Below, piece after piece: positions 35,500-43,522 of a DNA stretch of 64,000 bases. The DNA is taken from positions 124,001-188,000 of the forward strand of contig JADJYW010000016.1 in the NCBI GenBank assembly GCA_016719605.1, given 5' to 3'. Below the pieces are notes generated by a model. That model ran no database searches and was not told where the DNA came from. It worked only from the letters and a program-made list of their open reading frames with translations. Position numbers and translations under genes: made by a program. Within the stretch, counting starts at the first letter, position 1; each line of letters starts with the position of its first letter. Origin of the DNA: Lewinellaceae bacterium (GTDB lineage Bacteria > Bacteroidota > Bacteroidia > Chitinophagales > Saprospiraceae).

Positions 35500-36681
35500 T
35501 TAAAAAAACGGATTTTGAATATCCGGGTTGTTCACAAACGTCGTGTCGGTCAGGGTGTGCAGGAACTTGACGAGCGCCTGCTTGTGCTTGGGCAGGAGCT
35601 CCGTGTACTGCAGGGGGCTGGACCCGGGGATCGGGTATCCGACCTGCGGGATCAGCGGATCTTTATTGGGCGAGTTCTTGCCGTGGGTTCCGTAGTGATC
35701 CAGCACTTCCTCCAGGGTCTGGAAGCGCCCATCGTGCATGTAGGGCGCTGTCAGGGCCACATTGCGCAGGGTTGGCGAGCGGAATTTGCCGTTGTCGCTC
35801 GGATTTTTGGAGACCTCGCCCCGGCCTTTATCCACAAAATCGTCGAGTGTGGCTGCTTCGGTGAGGCCGTTGTTGAAGTATTGGTTGCCGGTGAGGGTGA
35901 TGCCGCCGTGGCAGTGAAAACACTGTGCATCGGGCAAACCGGCCGGGCCACCTTCTTCAAAATACATCAACTTCCCGTCCAGCTCATCGTCGTCAAGGAT
36001 GTCGCGGTTGCCTTGCAGGTATTGGTCAAATTTGGACGTGCCGCTGCTGATGAGAATCCGCTCGAACTGGGCAATGGCCCTCGCCGCCAGTTCTTTGGTC
36101 ATCTCACGCGTATTTTTTATGCCAAAAGCCTTCCGGAAGAGTTCCGGGTAAGTCGGGTGTACCTTCAGTTTGGCAATGACATTGGTCCAGGTGTTGTGCA
36201 TTTCGATCGGGTCTTCCACCGGCCGCAGTGCCTGGTCTTCGAGGCTGGGCGAGCGCCCGTCCCAGAAAAGACCATTGGTGGCGTAGGCGATATTGAGCAG
36301 GCTCATGGCGCTGCGCCGCCCGCCGATACCGTCAATGCCGACCGATACGGCCAGGTTGTCGGTAAAACTGCCCTGTGGCAAATGGCACGACGCGCACGAC
36401 TGGGTGCTGTCGCCCGAGAGGATGGGGTCGTAAAACAACCGCCGGCCCAGTTGCACCCCGTCCACCGTCAACGGGTTGTCGGGCGGAATCGGTACCTGTG
36501 GAAAATGGTCAGGTTTGATGAGCGCGTAGGCTTGCGGGGCGTACGGAATACCCGTCAAATCCACACCCGGTTCGCCCGGATCGGTGGGGTCTTCTTTGCA
36601 GGCCTGCCAAAAAACCAGGCTCGGGACGAGGGCCAAAAGCAGGAGTACACGCCAGACGAGTGGCACGATGGTCGTTTTCAT
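35500..36681 (-). CDS. Dihaem cytochrome c peroxidase of the MauG/MbnH group
   Basis: 393 residues. The N-terminus has a hydrophobic segment with Cys28 (VFWQAC), so it may be a lipoprotein. Two haem c sites are visible: CASCH at 96-100 and CFHCH near 257, with MHDGRFQTLEEVLDHY after the second. The fold is that of bacterial dihaem peroxidases/MauG. Its operon partners upstream are two MbnP-like proteins, so an MbnH role is more likely than simple H2O2 removal. MbnH is known to oxidise a Trp of MbnP to kynurenine. The start is 4 bases after the upstream gene's stop. Confidence 0.88.
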   Translation of the reverse strand: MKTTIVPLVWRVLLLLALVPSLVFWQACKEDPTDPGEPGVDLTGIPYAPQAYALIKPDHFPQVPIPPDNPLTVDGVQLGRRLFYDPILSGDSTQSCASCHLPQGSFTDNLAVSVGIDGIGGRRSAMSLLNIAYATNGLFWDGRSPSLEDQALRPVEDPIEMHNTWTNVIAKLKVHPTYPELFRKAFGIKNTREMTKELAARAIAQFERILISSGTSKFDQYLQGNRDILDDDELDGKLMYFEEGGPAGLPDAQCFHCHGGITLTGNQYFNNGLTEAATLDDFVDKGRGEVSKNPSDNGKFRSPTLRNVALTAPYMHDGRFQTLEEVLDHYGTHGKNSPNKDPLIPQVGYPIPGSSPLQYTELLPKHKQALVKFLHTLTDTTFVNNPDIQNPFF

Positions 36682-36685
36682 ACGC

Positions 36686-37456
36686 TTACTGTTTGACGGC
36701 GGTGGCGTTGCCGAAGTTGTCCATCAGGATGGTTGCGATCACCACGTCGTTGTTGTCGTTGGAGGTGATATGGTTGTACGGGGTGTTCAGATCGAGCCAG
36801 GAACCGTTGATGACGAACAGTTTTTTCAGATCAAACTCCACGACGACACCCGTAGCGCCGGGCGCCACTTTGATCGGCAGGTTGAAGGCATACTCCCGAT
36901 AAACGGCATCCGAACCGCAGTGGTAAATCAGGCCGCCATCGAATACGCCGTTGTTATTCAGGTCCACCCGACCTTCTATTTTATTGAAAATGTAACTGCC
37001 CCAGCCCAGCCAGTACTCGTTTTCGCGGCTCAGCGGGTGCGTGAAGGCAAAGTCTTTGGGCTGTTTGGCATTCAGGGCAGGCGGCACCCCGTAGCCAAGC
37101 CGAATGCCGGTATAGTTGCCGTCGGGTACTTTGCTGAACGTGACGGGCACTTCTACGGCCATGTTGTTCGTGGCCAGATCGGGCGTAAAGTCTACCCATT
37201 CAATCTCGCTGAGTTTTACCTCCTGGCTGCCGTTCAGCAGCGTGATGTTGGACATGAAGGTGTTGAAGCGGGAGAGCTCCACCCGGTAGGTATCGTAGTC
37301 GTACAATTTGTACTTTTCGAGAGGCTGTCCGTCGTAGAGCGCCCGGAAGGTGACAGTCAGGCTGGATGTTGGTCCGTCGGTATCCGTTTTTTTGTCGCAA
37401 CCGGCAGCGGTTAATAGCGCGAAGGCGAACAATGCGGGAAAAAGAAACTTTTTCAT
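36686..37456 (-). CDS. MbnP-like periplasmic lipoprotein
   Basis: 256 residues. Lipobox LLTAAGC with Cys19. The body matches the MbnP family by VTFRALYDGQPL at the start, the strand YRVELSRFNTFMSNITLL, and the diagnostic block HPLSRENEYWLGWGSYIFNKIEG (about 150), where the Trp residues are candidates for oxidation to kynurenine, a step known to create the copper site in MbnP. It lies between a second MbnP-like gene and the dihaem enzyme. Metal binding here is inference. Confidence 0.8.
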   Translation of the reverse strand: MKKFLFPALFAFALLTAAGCDKKTDTDGPTSSLTVTFRALYDGQPLEKYKLYDYDTYRVELSRFNTFMSNITLLNGSQEVKLSEIEWVDFTPDLATNNMAVEVPVTFSKVPDGNYTGIRLGYGVPPALNAKQPKDFAFTHPLSRENEYWLGWGSYIFNKIEGRVDLNNNGVFDGGLIYHCGSDAVYREYAFNLPIKVAPGATGVVVEFDLKKLFVINGSWLDLNTPYNHITSNDNNDVVIATILMDNFGNATAVKQ

Positions 37457-37498
37457 ATTTGTGTGGTGCTTGTTTTGAAGGGCAAAATTGCCAAATCT

Positions 37499-38380
37499 TC
37501 ACGGTAGAACACGCAATGCCTGGGGCAAGTTGGCCACAATCCGCGCTTTCCAGACCGAAATGTCACCGGTTGTCAAATCCACGTCCCGGAACAGTTCGCG
37601 GAAGTCGGCGACGAGTTGCAACGAGAAGTCGTACCCGCTCTCGTGCTGATAAACAGCATCGTTCTGGATGACCAGCGAAGTGAAATCAGGATGGCTGAAC
37701 ACGAGGGTGTCCGGGGGCGTCGTGTCGAAGGTGTCCCGGGTAATGATGAGCCGGAGCGCCACAAAACCGGTGTCGGCCCCCAGCCAAAGTCCCTCCGATT
37801 GGGGGCGCAGCGGGTGGCCTTCGGGGGCGAGATCGGGGATGACGCGCCGGGCGGCATCGGGCAACCCCACCCGGAAACGGATGGACTCAAACGTGCCGGC
37901 AGGCCGGAAGGTGCCCACCGTGTAATTCACCGCCGTGCGGCGAATCAGTTGGAAATCATTGGTAAAAACTGTGCGTACGGTGTCGTTATTCGTGCCGAAT
38001 GTTGCCAGACCGAGCGTGTCACTGACGGGTATGGCTGTTCCGTTTTGCACTAACTGGAAGTCGGACAGATAAAAAACAGCCTGTTTGATGCGAAACCATT
38101 GGCCCGGGGCATACTCGTAGGTGGTATCGGGTTTCCACACGAGGGTGTCGTAGCGGGGCAGCAAGGTGAGGCGCAGGGCGGGGTAGAGGCAGCAGCAATT
38201 TTCGTCTGCTGCAGCGTCAAAGTTTGTGGCTTCAATATCCAGGCAACCCTCGCGCGGCTCGAAGCAGGCCGTGAAAGCAAAAGGCAAAAAGGCAAGGAGC
38301 AAAAGGGCGAAGGGCGAAGGGCGTGTTGGCGGCGGGGCAAATTTTTGTTGCACAGGTTTCTGCATTGTTTGGGATGGCAT
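37499..38380 (-). CDS. Second MbnP-like lipoprotein, divergent
   Basis: About 293 residues from the ATG at 38380; a TTG two codons earlier is possible. The signal region ends in a lipobox AFTACF. A Cys cluster ENCCCLYPALRLTLLPRYD follows, then MbnP-type strands (WFRIKQAVFYLSDFQLVQNG), a copy of the F-x-S-I-R-F-R-V-G-L motif, and a less conserved HPL block (GHPLRPQSEGLWLG). The hydrophobic part of its signal peptide is encoded by a CGCCCTTT-type repeat (38283-38321). It is first in the operon, with a -7 box 18 bases upstream. Confidence 0.72.
   Translation of the reverse strand: MPSQTMQKPVQQKFAPPPTRPSPFALLLLAFLPFAFTACFEPREGCLDIEATNFDAAADENCCCLYPALRLTLLPRYDTLVWKPDTTYEYAPGQWFRIKQAVFYLSDFQLVQNGTAIPVSDTLGLATFGTNNDTVRTVFTNDFQLIRRTAVNYTVGTFRPAGTFESIRFRVGLPDAARRVIPDLAPEGHPLRPQSEGLWLGADTGFVALRLIITRDTFDTTPPDTLVFSHPDFTSLVIQNDAVYQHESGYDFSLQLVADFRELFRDVDLTTGDISVWKARIVANLPQALRVLP
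38283..38321. repeat. GGGCGAAGGGC/GGCAAAAAGG repeat inside a signal-peptide coding region
   Basis: On the coding strand it is a run of CGCCCTT and TTGCCTT units reading PFALLLLAFLPFAF. The same family (GGGCAAAGGGCGAAGGGG) occurs at 51189-51217 between ApbE and cyclophilin. Confidence 0.6.
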
Positions 38381-38397
38381 AGCCAATGAATTTCGGG

Positions 38398-38405
38398 CAA
38401 AGTTA
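38398..38405 (-). promoter_or_regulatory. -7 box for the MbnP/MbnH operon
   Basis: TAACTTTG on the minus strand matches TAnnTTTG, ending 17 bases before the ATG at 38380. Confidence 0.5.
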
Positions 38406-38416
38406 ACCCCTTTTCC

Positions 38417-39256
38417 CTATCCCCGGTTTTCAGGCCCGGGTCGCGGCTTTTCAATTTCCCGCATCAGTTGTTTCACGATTTGCTTCACTTGCGACGAAAA
38501 CTCCTTTTCCAGTATCCAGTGGTAGTAGTTTTTGTCCCGGGCGAGCACGTCTTTTACGGGCTGGCCATTGTACTTGCCGAAATTGAATATCAGGGTACCG
38601 TCGGGCTGTACCCGAATGCGCTGGGTGGCGTCGAGGAAATTGAGGTCGTTGGTGAAATCGTGCAAGGCCTGTATGTCATTTTTGATCGGAGCGGGTATGA
38701 TATTGCCGTCTTCATCCAGCAAATCCTTGCCCTCGTACATGGTCAGTTGTCCCCGAAATACATCAAGGGTGGCCCGCACATCAGCCAGCGCATCGTGGGC
38801 ATCGGTGAGTTCCTTGCCACAGTAGAGCCGGTAGGCGGCTTTCAGGGTACGCGGTTCCATTTTGTAAAAAATGCGCTGCACATCGAGCAAACGCCGCTTG
38901 CTCACATCGAACTCCATGCCCACCCGGGCAAATTCCTCCATAAGCATGGGCACGTCGAACCGGTTGGAATTGTAGCCGGCGAGGTCGGCGTTGCCGATAA
39001 AATCCCAGATTTTTTGTGCCAGTTGCTGGAACGTCGGCTTGTTGGCTAAGTCTTTGGGCGTGATGCCGTGTATGGCCATGGACTCCTCGGAAATCGGGAT
39101 GCCGGGGTTCACTAAGGTACTGAACTCGGCGGGCGGGTTTCCGTTTTTGAACAGTTTGATCAACGCGATCTGCACAATGCGGTCGCGTACCACATTCAGA
39201 CCGGTCGTTTCCACATCAAAAAAAACGATGTCGCGGTCGAGGTTGGGTTGTGTCAT
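38417..39256 (-). CDS. DEDDh 3'-5' exonuclease (DNA polymerase III epsilon-like)
   Basis: 279 residues. Exo I FFDVETTGL (about 12-20), Exo II region YNSNRFDVPMLMEEF, and Exo III with the His of the DEDDh type in DAHDALADVRATL. After the exonuclease domain (to about 180) comes a C-terminal segment with FNFGKYNGQPVKDVL, common in Bacteroidota members. It may proofread or act in repair. The TerC gene lies 21 bases after its upstream end on the same strand and would be co-transcribed first. Confidence 0.9.
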   Translation of the reverse strand: MTQPNLDRDIVFFDVETTGLNVVRDRIVQIALIKLFKNGNPPAEFSTLVNPGIPISEESMAIHGITPKDLANKPTFQQLAQKIWDFIGNADLAGYNSNRFDVPMLMEEFARVGMEFDVSKRRLLDVQRIFYKMEPRTLKAAYRLYCGKELTDAHDALADVRATLDVFRGQLTMYEGKDLLDEDGNIIPAPIKNDIQALHDFTNDLNFLDATQRIRVQPDGTLIFNFGKYNGQPVKDVLARDKNYYHWILEKEFSSQVKQIVKQLMREIEKPRPGPENRG

Positions 39257-39277
39257 GTTGCGGGTTGTCTGGCGGGG

Positions 39278-40117
39278 TTATGGCGTTGGCGGATTATCCT
39301 CTTCGTTGAGCAGGCCCTGTTCCTGGGCTGTTTCGGCGTAGCCGTGCAGTTGGATCGGTTCGCGGCGCCCGCGCAATCGGATATTGAGCATTTCCACAAA
39401 AAGAGAGAAGAAGATCGCGAAGTACAAATAGCCTTTTGGCACGGCACCCTCGATGAAGTGCCCGAGGTGTGCCGCCTCAGCGATCAGCGAAAAACCGATC
39501 AGAATCAGAAAGGCCAGGCCAAGCATCTGTACCGTCGGGTGCTTGTTCACAAACCGGCTCACCGGCCCGGCAAAAGCCATCATCACCACCACGGAAGCTA
39601 CCACGGCGATGATCATGATGACCAAGTCTTTGACCAAGCCGATCGCCGTCAGAATGGAATCGAAGGAGAAGACAATGTTGATCAGCGCAATCTGCAGGAT
39701 CGCGGCGCTCAGCGCTTTGCTTCCCTTGCCTACCTGCGGGTCGTCGTCGTCGCTTGGGCTTTCTAATTTGTGGTGTATCTCGGTGGTTGCCTTGTAAAAC
39801 AAAAATATCCCGCCAAGGAACAAAATTAGCCCCTGCCCGGTCACATCTCCGTGCAAACCGGGAATGTCAATATGAAACAGCGGTTTGTTCATGCCGATGA
39901 TCCACACTAAGGCAAAAAGCAGAATAATGCGCAGTACCATCGCCAAAACGAGGCCGATATTCCGCGCCTTGGGCTGATCCTTCGGCGGCAGTTTGGATGA
40001 AATGATGGACAAAAAGATGATGTTATCCACCCCAAGTACGATCTCCAGGAACGTCAGGGTGAGCAAACTGATCCAAACGGCGCCGGAGGTAAAGTCCGGC
40101 ATACTCAGTAAATACAT
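39278..40117 (-). CDS. TerC family integral membrane protein
   Basis: 279 residues with about seven membrane helices. The family signature EIVLGVDNIIFLSIISSKLP is near residue 27 and the matching second half FSFDSILTAIGLV is at about 160, with their conserved Asp residues. Family members export or handle metals such as Mn2+ or are linked to tellurite resistance; no tellurite genes are nearby. It precedes the exonuclease gene in the same direction. Confidence 0.9.
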   Translation of the reverse strand: MYLLSMPDFTSGAVWISLLTLTFLEIVLGVDNIIFLSIISSKLPPKDQPKARNIGLVLAMVLRIILLFALVWIIGMNKPLFHIDIPGLHGDVTGQGLILFLGGIFLFYKATTEIHHKLESPSDDDDPQVGKGSKALSAAILQIALINIVFSFDSILTAIGLVKDLVIMIIAVVASVVVMMAFAGPVSRFVNKHPTVQMLGLAFLILIGFSLIAEAAHLGHFIEGAVPKGYLYFAIFFSLFVEMLNIRLRGRREPIQLHGYAETAQEQGLLNEEDNPPTP

Positions 40118-40250
40118 GACACAAGCTGTTGTTGGGTGAAAAACGCCGCAATGTTAAGGGGGATTTGTCAATTGCCGTTGCCAAAGTACGCTTGCCGACA
40201 TTTACCCCGAAAACCGAAAACCATCCATGCCCGGTGCGGTTTTGGCTGCA

Positions 40251-40258
40251 TAGATTTG
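40251..40258 (+). promoter_or_regulatory. -7 box upstream of the Omp28-like gene
   Basis: TAGATTTG is a full TAnnTTTG match, 40 bases before the chosen ATG at 40299. Confidence 0.5.
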
Positions 40259-40298
40259 CCTCCGCATGAATTTTAAACACGCTATGCACTACAAACAC

Positions 40299-41312
40299 AT
40301 GAAAAAACTTTCTTTTTTACTCGCATTTTCCCTCACCGCCCTCGCGCTCGCCGCCCAGTCGCTGCCCAAAAAATATGTGCTGCTGGAGCATTTCACCAAC
40401 TCGCGCTGCTCAATTTGCGCCAGCCGAAACCCGGGTTTTTTCACCCTCATCAATCAGTACCCGGACGACGTGCACCATATTTCGGTACATCCCTCGGTGC
40501 CATACAACAACTGCCTGCTCTACTTAGCCAACACGACGCAAAACAATGCGCGTGCAGCAGCCTACGGGGTGAACGGCACCCCGCGCGTGGCCCTCAACGG
40601 CACACTCGTGCCCGGCGGCAGCCAACTCCTCCCTGCCGCCACGCTTCAGGCCGCACTCGGCCAGCAAAGCCCCATCGCCATCGAAGTACTGGAAAGCGGC
40701 GCAGCACCAACCAAAACAGCCACCGTCACCGTGCGTACGTTCGGCGATGTGCCCGCCGGCAACTATAAACTGTTTGCCGCCGTGGCCGAAAGTACCGTCA
40801 ACTACGCCTCGCCAAACGGCGAACAAAAACACCACAATGTGTTCCGCGCCATGCTGACCAACATAGACGGCGACGCCATTACGCTGCCCGCCACCGGCGA
40901 ATCGGCCTCCTTCAATTTTTCCTACACATTCACCGCCCCGAACGGCTGGACGTCCAACTACGACTCGCTTTTTGTGCTCGCCTTTGTGCAAAACACCGCC
41001 ACCAAGGAGGTGCTGAACAGCGGCACGCGTTTCGACGCCGTGTTCACCAGCGCCCGGGAAGCCGCCGCCCCGCAATCTGTGCGCATCCAGCCCAACCCGG
41101 CCACCGAGGAGGCATCCGTGCTGTTGCCCGGCGAACAGGTCGCCCGCGTGGAGGTGTTTTCCATCGGCGGCAACCTGATGCAAACGGTATACAACACCCA
41201 GGCCGATCTGGTGCGCATCCCCGTGGCGGCACTCGCACCGGGTATTTACTTCGTAAAAATCACGGGGAAAAACGGTATTTACATCGGGAAAATGGTGAAA
41301 TCGAACGGATAG
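40299..41312 (+). CDS. Omp28-like secreted protein with T9SS sorting domain
   Basis: 337 residues from the ATG at 40299 (MKKLSFLLAFSLTALALAAQ signal peptide); the frame opens at 40266. Residues about 25-120 have a thioredoxin-like Omp28 pattern: VLLEHFTNSRCSICASRNPG with a CxxC pair, then VHPSVPYNNC and YGVNGTPRVALNG. The middle is a beta-rich Omp28 body (NFSYTFTAPNGW). Residues about 265-337 form a T9SS type A domain (QSVRIQPNPATEEASV ... PGIYFVKITGKNG). Exported to the surface; redox activity of the CSIC motif is plausible but unproven. Converges on the CorC-like gene. Confidence 0.85.
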   Translation: MKKLSFLLAFSLTALALAAQSLPKKYVLLEHFTNSRCSICASRNPGFFTLINQYPDDVHHISVHPSVPYNNCLLYLANTTQNNARAAAYGVNGTPRVALNGTLVPGGSQLLPAATLQAALGQQSPIAIEVLESGAAPTKTATVTVRTFGDVPAGNYKLFAAVAESTVNYASPNGEQKHHNVFRAMLTNIDGDAITLPATGESASFNFSYTFTAPNGWTSNYDSLFVLAFVQNTATKEVLNSGTRFDAVFTSAREAAAPQSVRIQPNPATEEASVLLPGEQVARVEVFSIGGNLMQTVYNTQADLVRIPVAALAPGIYFVKITGKNGIYIGKMVKSNG

Positions 41313-41319
41313 GACGGGT

Positions 41320-42288
41320 TTACAACAAAACCCGAACGGTTTCTATTTTCCGCTCGCTGACCAATTCGAGGATGAACGTTTTGCCGTCCAACTCCAGGCG
41401 GTCGCCCTGTTCAGGAATGGTTTTGCTGGTCGTGACCAAATACCCGGATAACGTGTGGTAGTCGCCCAACGGCAGCTGGAGCGCGGGGTATTTGTCGTTG
41501 AGGTGTTCGATTTTGAGTCGCCCGGAGAAGCGGTATTCGGATTCCGACAACTGCTCCTCCACGAATTCCCGGCGGTCGTGCTCGTCGTCAATTTCGCCGA
41601 ACAGTTGTTCCAGCGCATCCTCCAGGGTGACAAGCCCGGCTAAGCCGCCGTACTCGTCCACCACACAAGCGATATTGGTGCGTTTGCGGATAAACTTGTG
41701 CAGCAGGTCGTTTGCAACCATGGTTTCCGGCACGAAGGTGATGGGCAGCACCAGGTCGCGCACATGCCGGGGATGGGCAAACATTTGCTGCACATGCACA
41801 TAGCCGAGCACATTGTCCAGCGTGCCGCCGATCACCAATATCCTCGACAGGCCGCTTTCGACAAAGGACCGGCGCAGTTCTGCCAGCGGGGCATTCACGT
41901 CGTGGCAAACGATTTCCGGTCTCGGGGCCATACAATCGCGTGCTCGAATGGTTTTCAGATGCAGGGCATTTTCGAGCAGTTCGACGGCCACTTCTTCTCC
42001 CGGCCCGGCGCCGGAATTTTGTTGCACGAAATACTCCAGCAGGGCCTCGTCGGCTTCTGCGGTCGTTTGCCAGGCGTGGCGGAGCAGTGTTTTGCGAAAA
42101 AGCAGCAGCAATAAAAACAGCAGCACCCCCACAAACAGGGGAGCGGCCCACCCGCTACCGAGGAGAAACGAAAACATCGGCACTATCCAGAAAGCGGCCA
42201 AAGCGGCCAGGGTTGTGAGCAGTAAAGTTGCCGGTAGCGCGTGGCCGCCTATTTGGAGCAGGGTGCGTCGAGATCGGGAGTCGTCCAT
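41320..42288 (-). CDS. CorC/HlyC-type CBS-domain membrane protein
   Basis: 322 residues. Two N-terminal membrane helices (about 18-60) replace the full DUF21 domain. A CBS pair follows (about 115-235; MAPRPEIVCHDVNAPLAELR, NIACVVDEYGGLAGLVTLEDALEQLFGEIDDEHD), then a CorC_HlyC transporter-associated domain (RFSGRLKIEHLND ... TLSGYLVTTSKTIPEQGDRLEL). Proteins of this class take part in Mg2+/Co2+ efflux or in membrane adhesin display. It follows lptC by 3 bases and may be in one operon with it. Confidence 0.85.
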   Translation of the reverse strand: MDDSRSRRTLLQIGGHALPATLLLTTLAALAAFWIVPMFSFLLGSGWAAPLFVGVLLFLLLLLFRKTLLRHAWQTTAEADEALLEYFVQQNSGAGPGEEVAVELLENALHLKTIRARDCMAPRPEIVCHDVNAPLAELRRSFVESGLSRILVIGGTLDNVLGYVHVQQMFAHPRHVRDLVLPITFVPETMVANDLLHKFIRKRTNIACVVDEYGGLAGLVTLEDALEQLFGEIDDEHDRREFVEEQLSESEYRFSGRLKIEHLNDKYPALQLPLGDYHTLSGYLVTTSKTIPEQGDRLELDGKTFILELVSERKIETVRVLL

Positions 42289-42291
42289 AAT

Positions 42292-42864
42292 TTAGTTGGC
42301 CGCTTTGTCCAATTGCTCCGCCTTGAGGGTGCCCTTGGGTACGGTTATTTTCCAGAAGGAAAAATCCTGGTTGGCTTCCAGCCCGAAACCATAAAGCACC
42401 TCGCCGGGCCGAGTCACTTTCACAAACTTGTCGGTGTGTATCCGTTCGGTTTTTTCATCCCAAATCAGCTCCTCTGTTTCCAGTTTTTCCTGCTCAATGG
42501 TGGTCAGCACTACACTGTCGCGCGCAATAACTAATCCCTTGTCCTGCTGCCGAACAGCAAATTTGGCGATCAGCGTGCTGCGTACCTGAAGCCGTGGAGT
42601 CAAAAATTCCATTTTGATACCATCTGGAAATTCCTGTCGGGGATTTTCCCGGTCCAGGTAGTTGTGCAGCGTAGGCCCCGTCACGCGTACGCGCAGAACG
42701 GCGCTGTCGGAGTACAGGATTTCAACCGAGCGCCCCACCTCCACAGCCGTGTCGTCGGTGTCGTACAGGAGGTCGGCACGCCGGGCTGCCGGATCGCAGC
42801 CGATCAGGCACCAGGCCACGACCAGCATGGCTGCAAATACAAGTATGCGTGTGTGGTCCAACAT
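42292..42864 (-). CDS. lptC: LPS export protein LptC
   Basis: 190 residues. A lipobox-like VAWCLIGC follows the N-terminal hydrophobic segment, as in Bacteroidota LptC. The LptC beta-jellyroll pattern is visible in YSDSAVLRVRVTGPTLHNY, EFPDGIKMEFL, VVLTTIEQEKLETEELIWDEKTERIHTDKFVKV and YGFGLEANQDFSFWKI. It carries LPS between LptB2FG and LptA. The small membrane-protein gene lies 6 bases upstream in the same operon. Confidence 0.9.
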   Translation of the reverse strand: MLDHTRILVFAAMLVVAWCLIGCDPAARRADLLYDTDDTAVEVGRSVEILYSDSAVLRVRVTGPTLHNYLDRENPRQEFPDGIKMEFLTPRLQVRSTLIAKFAVRQQDKGLVIARDSVVLTTIEQEKLETEELIWDEKTERIHTDKFVKVTRPGEVLYGFGLEANQDFSFWKITVPKGTLKAEQLDKAAN

Positions 42865-42870
42865 GGTTCA

Positions 42871-43377
42871 TCAGGAAATCATCTGCCGAAACCCGTAGCG
42901 CAGCACCAGCAGCATACCCACCACAATCAGCAGGAGATACTGCACAGGCACCCGCACAAACGCAACGAGGTGCGTACGGTCCAGCAAATACATCAACATA
43001 AACACCGCCCCGATGGTCATCATCAGGCTCGATAACTTGCCAAAACCCGGGACGCGCTCGAACGGAACCGCGCGACGAATCAGACTCAGCGTCAGGATCA
43101 TGGAAATGACCGGCATGACCTGTGTGAGCAGGTTGGCATTCAGAATACTGCCATGGTGCTCAAACAAAAACAGGTACACGCTCAAAGCCACGGAAAAAAT
43201 ACCCGGAATACACACGGCATACACCAGAAACGCATACAGGTATTTCCAAGGCGACTGATGCCCCTCGCCACGACTAATCCAGCCGGCCAGCAAGGCGGTC
43301 AGCGGAATAAGCAGGAAGTAGCCCACCAGTACAAGCGGGTGTTCGCCGAGGTAATCGAAAAAGTCGCGAAGCGTCAT
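42871..43377 (-). CDS. Membrane protein of unknown function
   Basis: 168 residues from the ATG at 43377 (MTLRDFFDYLGEHPLVLV); frame open further upstream only through the TTGGTTGACTGG repeats. Four or five membrane helices are visible (VLVGYFLLIPLTALLAGW, YAFLVYAVCIPGIFSVAL, VMPVISMILTLSLI, LMMTIGAVFMLMYLL, VPVQYLLLIVVGMLLVL). No family was recognised. It precedes lptC in the same direction, so an envelope role is likely by context only. Confidence 0.65.
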   Translation of the reverse strand: MTLRDFFDYLGEHPLVLVGYFLLIPLTALLAGWISRGEGHQSPWKYLYAFLVYAVCIPGIFSVALSVYLFLFEHHGSILNANLLTQVMPVISMILTLSLIRRAVPFERVPGFGKLSSLMMTIGAVFMLMYLLDRTHLVAFVRVPVQYLLLIVVGMLLVLRYGFRQMIS

Positions 43378-43380
43378 GTG

Positions 43381-43454
43381 GGTTGGTTGACTGGTTGATT
43401 GGTGATTGGTTGACTGGTGATTGGTTGATTGGTGATTGGTGATTGGTTGACTGG
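43381..43454. repeat. TTGGTTGACTGGTTGATTGG-type tandem repeat
   Basis: About nine units of TTGGTTGACTGG / TTGGTGATTGG. It fills most of the gap before the membrane-protein gene and falls in its open frame as a possible but unlikely N-terminal extension. A second array of this family lies at 49174-49225. Confidence 0.9.
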
Positions 43455-43522
43455 AATGTCCTTTTTTTGCAGGGTGATTCCACTGCACGCTTTTCTCCAG
43501 TGCGAGCAAATGTACCGCATCC

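Noticed and set aside
39278..40117. Tellurite-resistance locus
   Set aside because: Only a TerC-family protein; no other ter genes.
43381..43454. CRISPR array
   Set aside because: Units are short, degenerate and have no spacers; no cas genes are in the window.
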